From JANXLS01 sp035308565 (GTDB lineage: Bacteria; Planctomycetota; SZUA-567; H5-PLA8), in contig DATGGK010000224.1 of the NCBI GenBank assembly GCA_035308565.1, positions 1 to 64,000 on the forward strand: DNA of 64,000 nucleotides, written 5' to 3'. The notes under the pieces were generated by a model. That model was not told where the DNA came from. It ran no database searches and worked only from the letters and a program-made list of their open reading frames with translations. A program made the translations under genes and the position numbers. Below are positions 61,870 through 64,000 of this stretch, one piece after another. How positions within the stretch are numbered: the first letter of the stretch is position 1; each line of letters begins with the position of its first letter.

Positions 61870-63336
61870 TCATGGCTTTACTTTGCCTTTCATTGGCGGC
61901 AAATAAAAGCGACAGTCGTAGCGAATCTCGTTGCGCGTTCCGTCCTTCTCAATGTACGTCTTGCACACCTGGCCATTCAAGGCGCTTTCGATCACGAGCG
62001 AGCCGACGGGAATGATCAGCTCGTCGTATGGGTCGTCGCCCTCCTTGGGCCCCTCACCCGCAATGCTCAAATGCTGTGGCTTGCGCGGCGGCACAACGCT
62101 AGCCGGAATCGCCGCCATGAACTCTGGCACAAGTTCATCGAGCGTTCGAATGTCGCGCCCATATTTGATTCGAAACGCAAGCGCCGCAAACGCAGTTTCG
62201 GCGCAGCGAATGCGCTCGCTGTTTTGCGCAAGATCGATTTCGTCCCACAGGGCGCGGCTCAGCAGTTCTTCACACTCAAAGTACTTCGCGTCAGCATTGC
62301 GCTTGAAGTCAAACATTCTCTCCCCGCTTGGCCATTCGCGCCGCGCGGGAATCCCATTGAGCTTGATTTCCGCGAGCACCTTCTGGGCGCTCGAAACAAA
62401 CTCGCGCCGCTCGCGCGTGTATTGCTGCGCATAATGACTTTGCATCAGCGCCTCATCCGCCCAGAACGCCAGCCATTCCAGCGCATTCGCCGGAAAGACA
62501 CAGCCGCCGGCGGACATTCCCGGCGGATAGCCCGCTGCAAACTTACAATCAACCTCAAGCGCGGCCGCCCAAACTCGCTCCTCGGCTGTCTGAAGAAAAT
62601 CCTCATATGGCATCCGCTCGCCGCACAATGAATCCACGTAAATGCGCGCCTCCTCCACGGTTCGCGGCGTCGAAATCAGCGCGATTTGCTGCAATGCCTG
62701 GATGTTGTAGTCGAGGAAGGATCCCACGATCGGAAATCCATAATGCTGCGAATCCCAGTGAGCGCACACGCCGCGCATCAGCGCCAAATTGTGCGCCGCC
62801 GCGCGGTGCTCGCCCCAGCGCCCTTGGGCGCGCGCAAGCGATTCCAGTGCATTCAGGTCACATAGTTTTTTGGTCGCCTCGCCGAGTTGCGCGTCATTGC
62901 TCAATCCAAATAGGAACGAATCTCCCTCGCCGGCATGCGCGAAATAGCATTTTGCGCATTTGTTTCCCTGCTCAATGGCGTCAATCACCGGCTTCATACG
63001 CGCCACCATTTGGCGCGTCTCCGGCGTATCGGGTGAATCGAAACTCATCGCGCGCGGGTGTTCCCCATCGGCGTCGGCGGGAAATGCCTTCAGCATCAAT
63101 TCGTGCGCGCGCTCATAAAAAACAGCCGCGTTTTCCTCGTCCGGCACAGGCTGCGCACGCAACGCGGCCAGCGTTTTTCGCGATTGCGCGAGATTTCGTT
63201 CGCCGTCGTCCACACCGAGCCGCAGCAGCGTCAAGCCGATTACCGGAATCATCAGCAGCGAGGCTGCGAGGCGCCACCACAGCCGGTGCACGCACCAAAG
63301 CTGCCAGCGGGCTAGTTGTCTGACGTTCGCAACCAT
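61870..63336 (-). CDS. Membrane-anchored protein of unknown function
   Basis: The 488-residue protein (ATG 63336, GAGGA about 9-10 bases ahead) has one N-terminal span (WWRLAASLLMIPVIGLTLLR), a helix-rich body (NAAVFYERAHELMLKAFPAD, NALESLARAQGRWGEHRAAA, LDYNIQALQQIALISTPRTV) and a final domain with IRTLDELVPEFMAAIPASVV. It looks like a helical repeat protein outside the membrane. I do not recognise a family. It is divergently transcribed from the lipoprotein at 63513. Confidence 0.7.
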   Translation of the reverse strand: MVANVRQLARWQLWCVHRLWWRLAASLLMIPVIGLTLLRLGVDDGERNLAQSRKTLAALRAQPVPDEENAAVFYERAHELMLKAFPADADGEHPRAMSFDSPDTPETRQMVARMKPVIDAIEQGNKCAKCYFAHAGEGDSFLFGLSNDAQLGEATKKLCDLNALESLARAQGRWGEHRAAAHNLALMRGVCAHWDSQHYGFPIVGSFLDYNIQALQQIALISTPRTVEEARIYVDSLCGERMPYEDFLQTAEERVWAAALEVDCKFAAGYPPGMSAGGCVFPANALEWLAFWADEALMQSHYAQQYTRERREFVSSAQKVLAEIKLNGIPARREWPSGERMFDFKRNADAKYFECEELLSRALWDEIDLAQNSERIRCAETAFAALAFRIKYGRDIRTLDELVPEFMAAIPASVVPPRKPQHLSIAGEGPKEGDDPYDELIIPVGSLVIESALNGQVCKTYIEKDGTRNEIRYDCRFYLPPMKGKVKP

Positions 63337-63512
63337 AGATAGGCGATCCTCGCCCTTAAGATGATTCACGCCGCATACGATTTCAAGCGGTTTTGCTGCA
63401 CAACGCCGTTGACATTTGATGCAAGGCGCGCTCAAGCCATCACTTGTCCGGCGAAGTAACCCTCCGGAAATTGCGCTTCACTCCCCGCCGCTTCTGTCTT
63501 ATCGTAATTGTC

Positions 63513-64000
63513 ATGCCTACAACTTCCCGCCCGCTGTTCTCACTCGCTTTTGCCATCCTCGCGCTGCTGGCGTTCGCCAGTTGCGAACACCAGGAAAATT
63601 CCACCGAGCGCGAAGCGCCTGTCACGACGGTGACAACCACTTCCGCGACGCCGGCGAAAACGCCCGCCAGCGCAACGGCGAGCGGCGACACGAAAGGCGG
63701 CGACACCGACAAAGGCGACGATGCGGTCAAGGAAAAGCCCAAGAGCGACCTGCCCGTCGCCGAACACGGCTACCTGATCGACGGCTTCGAAGGCCCCGAG
63801 CACACCGTCTGGGCCTTCGATTCCGCCGACGACGAAGGCACCGCTCAGTACGTCGAAGAAGGCGCGACGCAAGGCAAGAAGGCGCTCAAGATTACGCTGC
63901 GCGGCAAAGGCAAAACCGGCAAATTCAACGTGCGCCGCGACGTCTCGATGGACCTCTCCCACGCCGCCGCGCTGCTGATCGATTTCACCGCGCCGTCGGA
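63513..64000 (+). CDS. Lipoprotein, N-terminal part (runs off the window)
   Basis: From ATG 63513 the frame is open to the window end (about 162 codons). The lipobox LAFASC gives a lipid anchor at Cys about 24, followed by a Thr/Ala/Lys/Asp linker and the start of a beta-sandwich-like domain (HGYLIDGFEGPEHTVWAFDS, GKTGKFNVRRDVSMDLSHAA) as seen in carbohydrate-binding modules. The frame is absent from simple ORF lists because it lacks a stop. Function incomplete. Confidence 0.75.
   Translation, partial: MPTTSRPLFSLAFAILALLAFASCEHQENSTEREAPVTTVTTTSATPAKTPASATASGDTKGGDTDKGDDAVKEKPKSDLPVAEHGYLIDGFEGPEHTVWAFDSADDEGTAQYVEEGATQGKKALKITLRGKGKTGKFNVRRDVSMDLSHAAALLIDFTAPS

Overview
The window is one stretch of a GC-rich (roughly 55-60%) Gram-negative-type bacterial chromosome. 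An outer-membrane TonB receptor, lipoproteins, SurA-like foldases, a Wzm/Wzt exporter and many Sec signal peptides show a two-membrane envelope. A membrane-anchored repeat protein starting with an RFSLRTLL-type N-terminus, large secreted PA14/PKD/lectin proteins and abundant dispersed palindromes fit a PVC-group (planctomycete-like) or related uncultured lineage. That placement is an inference; there is no rRNA in the window.

Layout. 1-600: a decayed REP-associated (RAYT) transposase and its palindromes. 605-5157: a secreted type-B carboxylesterase and a large PA14/lectin/PKD surface protein. 5231-14425 (minus): one polysaccharide operon with an epimerase, two sugar-modifying enzymes, a methyltransferase, heptose kinase, nucleotidyltransferase and isomerase, an Rpn-type nuclease gene wedged inside, and a Wzm/Wzt exporter. 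14563-16690 (plus): a methyltransferase and an O-antigen-ligase-like protein. 16731-27317: housekeeping genes (deacetylase-family enzyme, two tandem SurA-like foldases, RsmB, CCA-adding enzyme, TrmH-type methylase, ABC-2 permease, FKBP) and a toxin-antitoxin pair whose toxin is broken. 27651-30109: TonB receptor under a cobalamin riboswitch. 30099-35551: a beta-propeller-like membrane protein, a trimeric-adhesin-like fibre protein, a GT87 family transferase and a DUF4149-like membrane protein. 35552-46716: a MITE, a REP triad, and a run of secreted or envelope genes (alpha-galactosidase-like, alpha/beta hydrolase, GT87, propeller/PKD protein, GH99/GH71-like enzyme, methyltransferase). 46794-56904 (minus): a complete moxR-DUF58-bat (aerotolerance) operon. 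57098-63336: a double glycosyltransferase fusion, a small membrane protein, a SUMF1-fold protein and a hypothetical; 63513 onward: the start of a lipoprotein running off the edge.

Functional logic. The 5-16 kb block looks like synthesis, export and attachment of a heptose-containing surface glycan. The Bat block couples a MoxR ATPase to von Willebrand proteins, TPRs and BatD-type periplasmic proteins in envelope maintenance. Two secreted proteins (2392-5157 and 41479-44349) share a PKD plus C-terminal beta domain that may be a common anchoring or sorting module.

The most unusual feature is repeat biology. Short tandem units of 7-8 bases recur at about ten places. Three copies (34972-35070, 45832-45924, 55812-55907) form a defined composite element: heptamer arm, GCGCGAAGCGC-type core, inverted heptamer arm. 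It fills intergenic gaps almost exactly. Related tracts and other palindromes have entered genes in frame: a methyltransferase, a glycosyltransferase linker, and signal-peptide or N-terminal regions.
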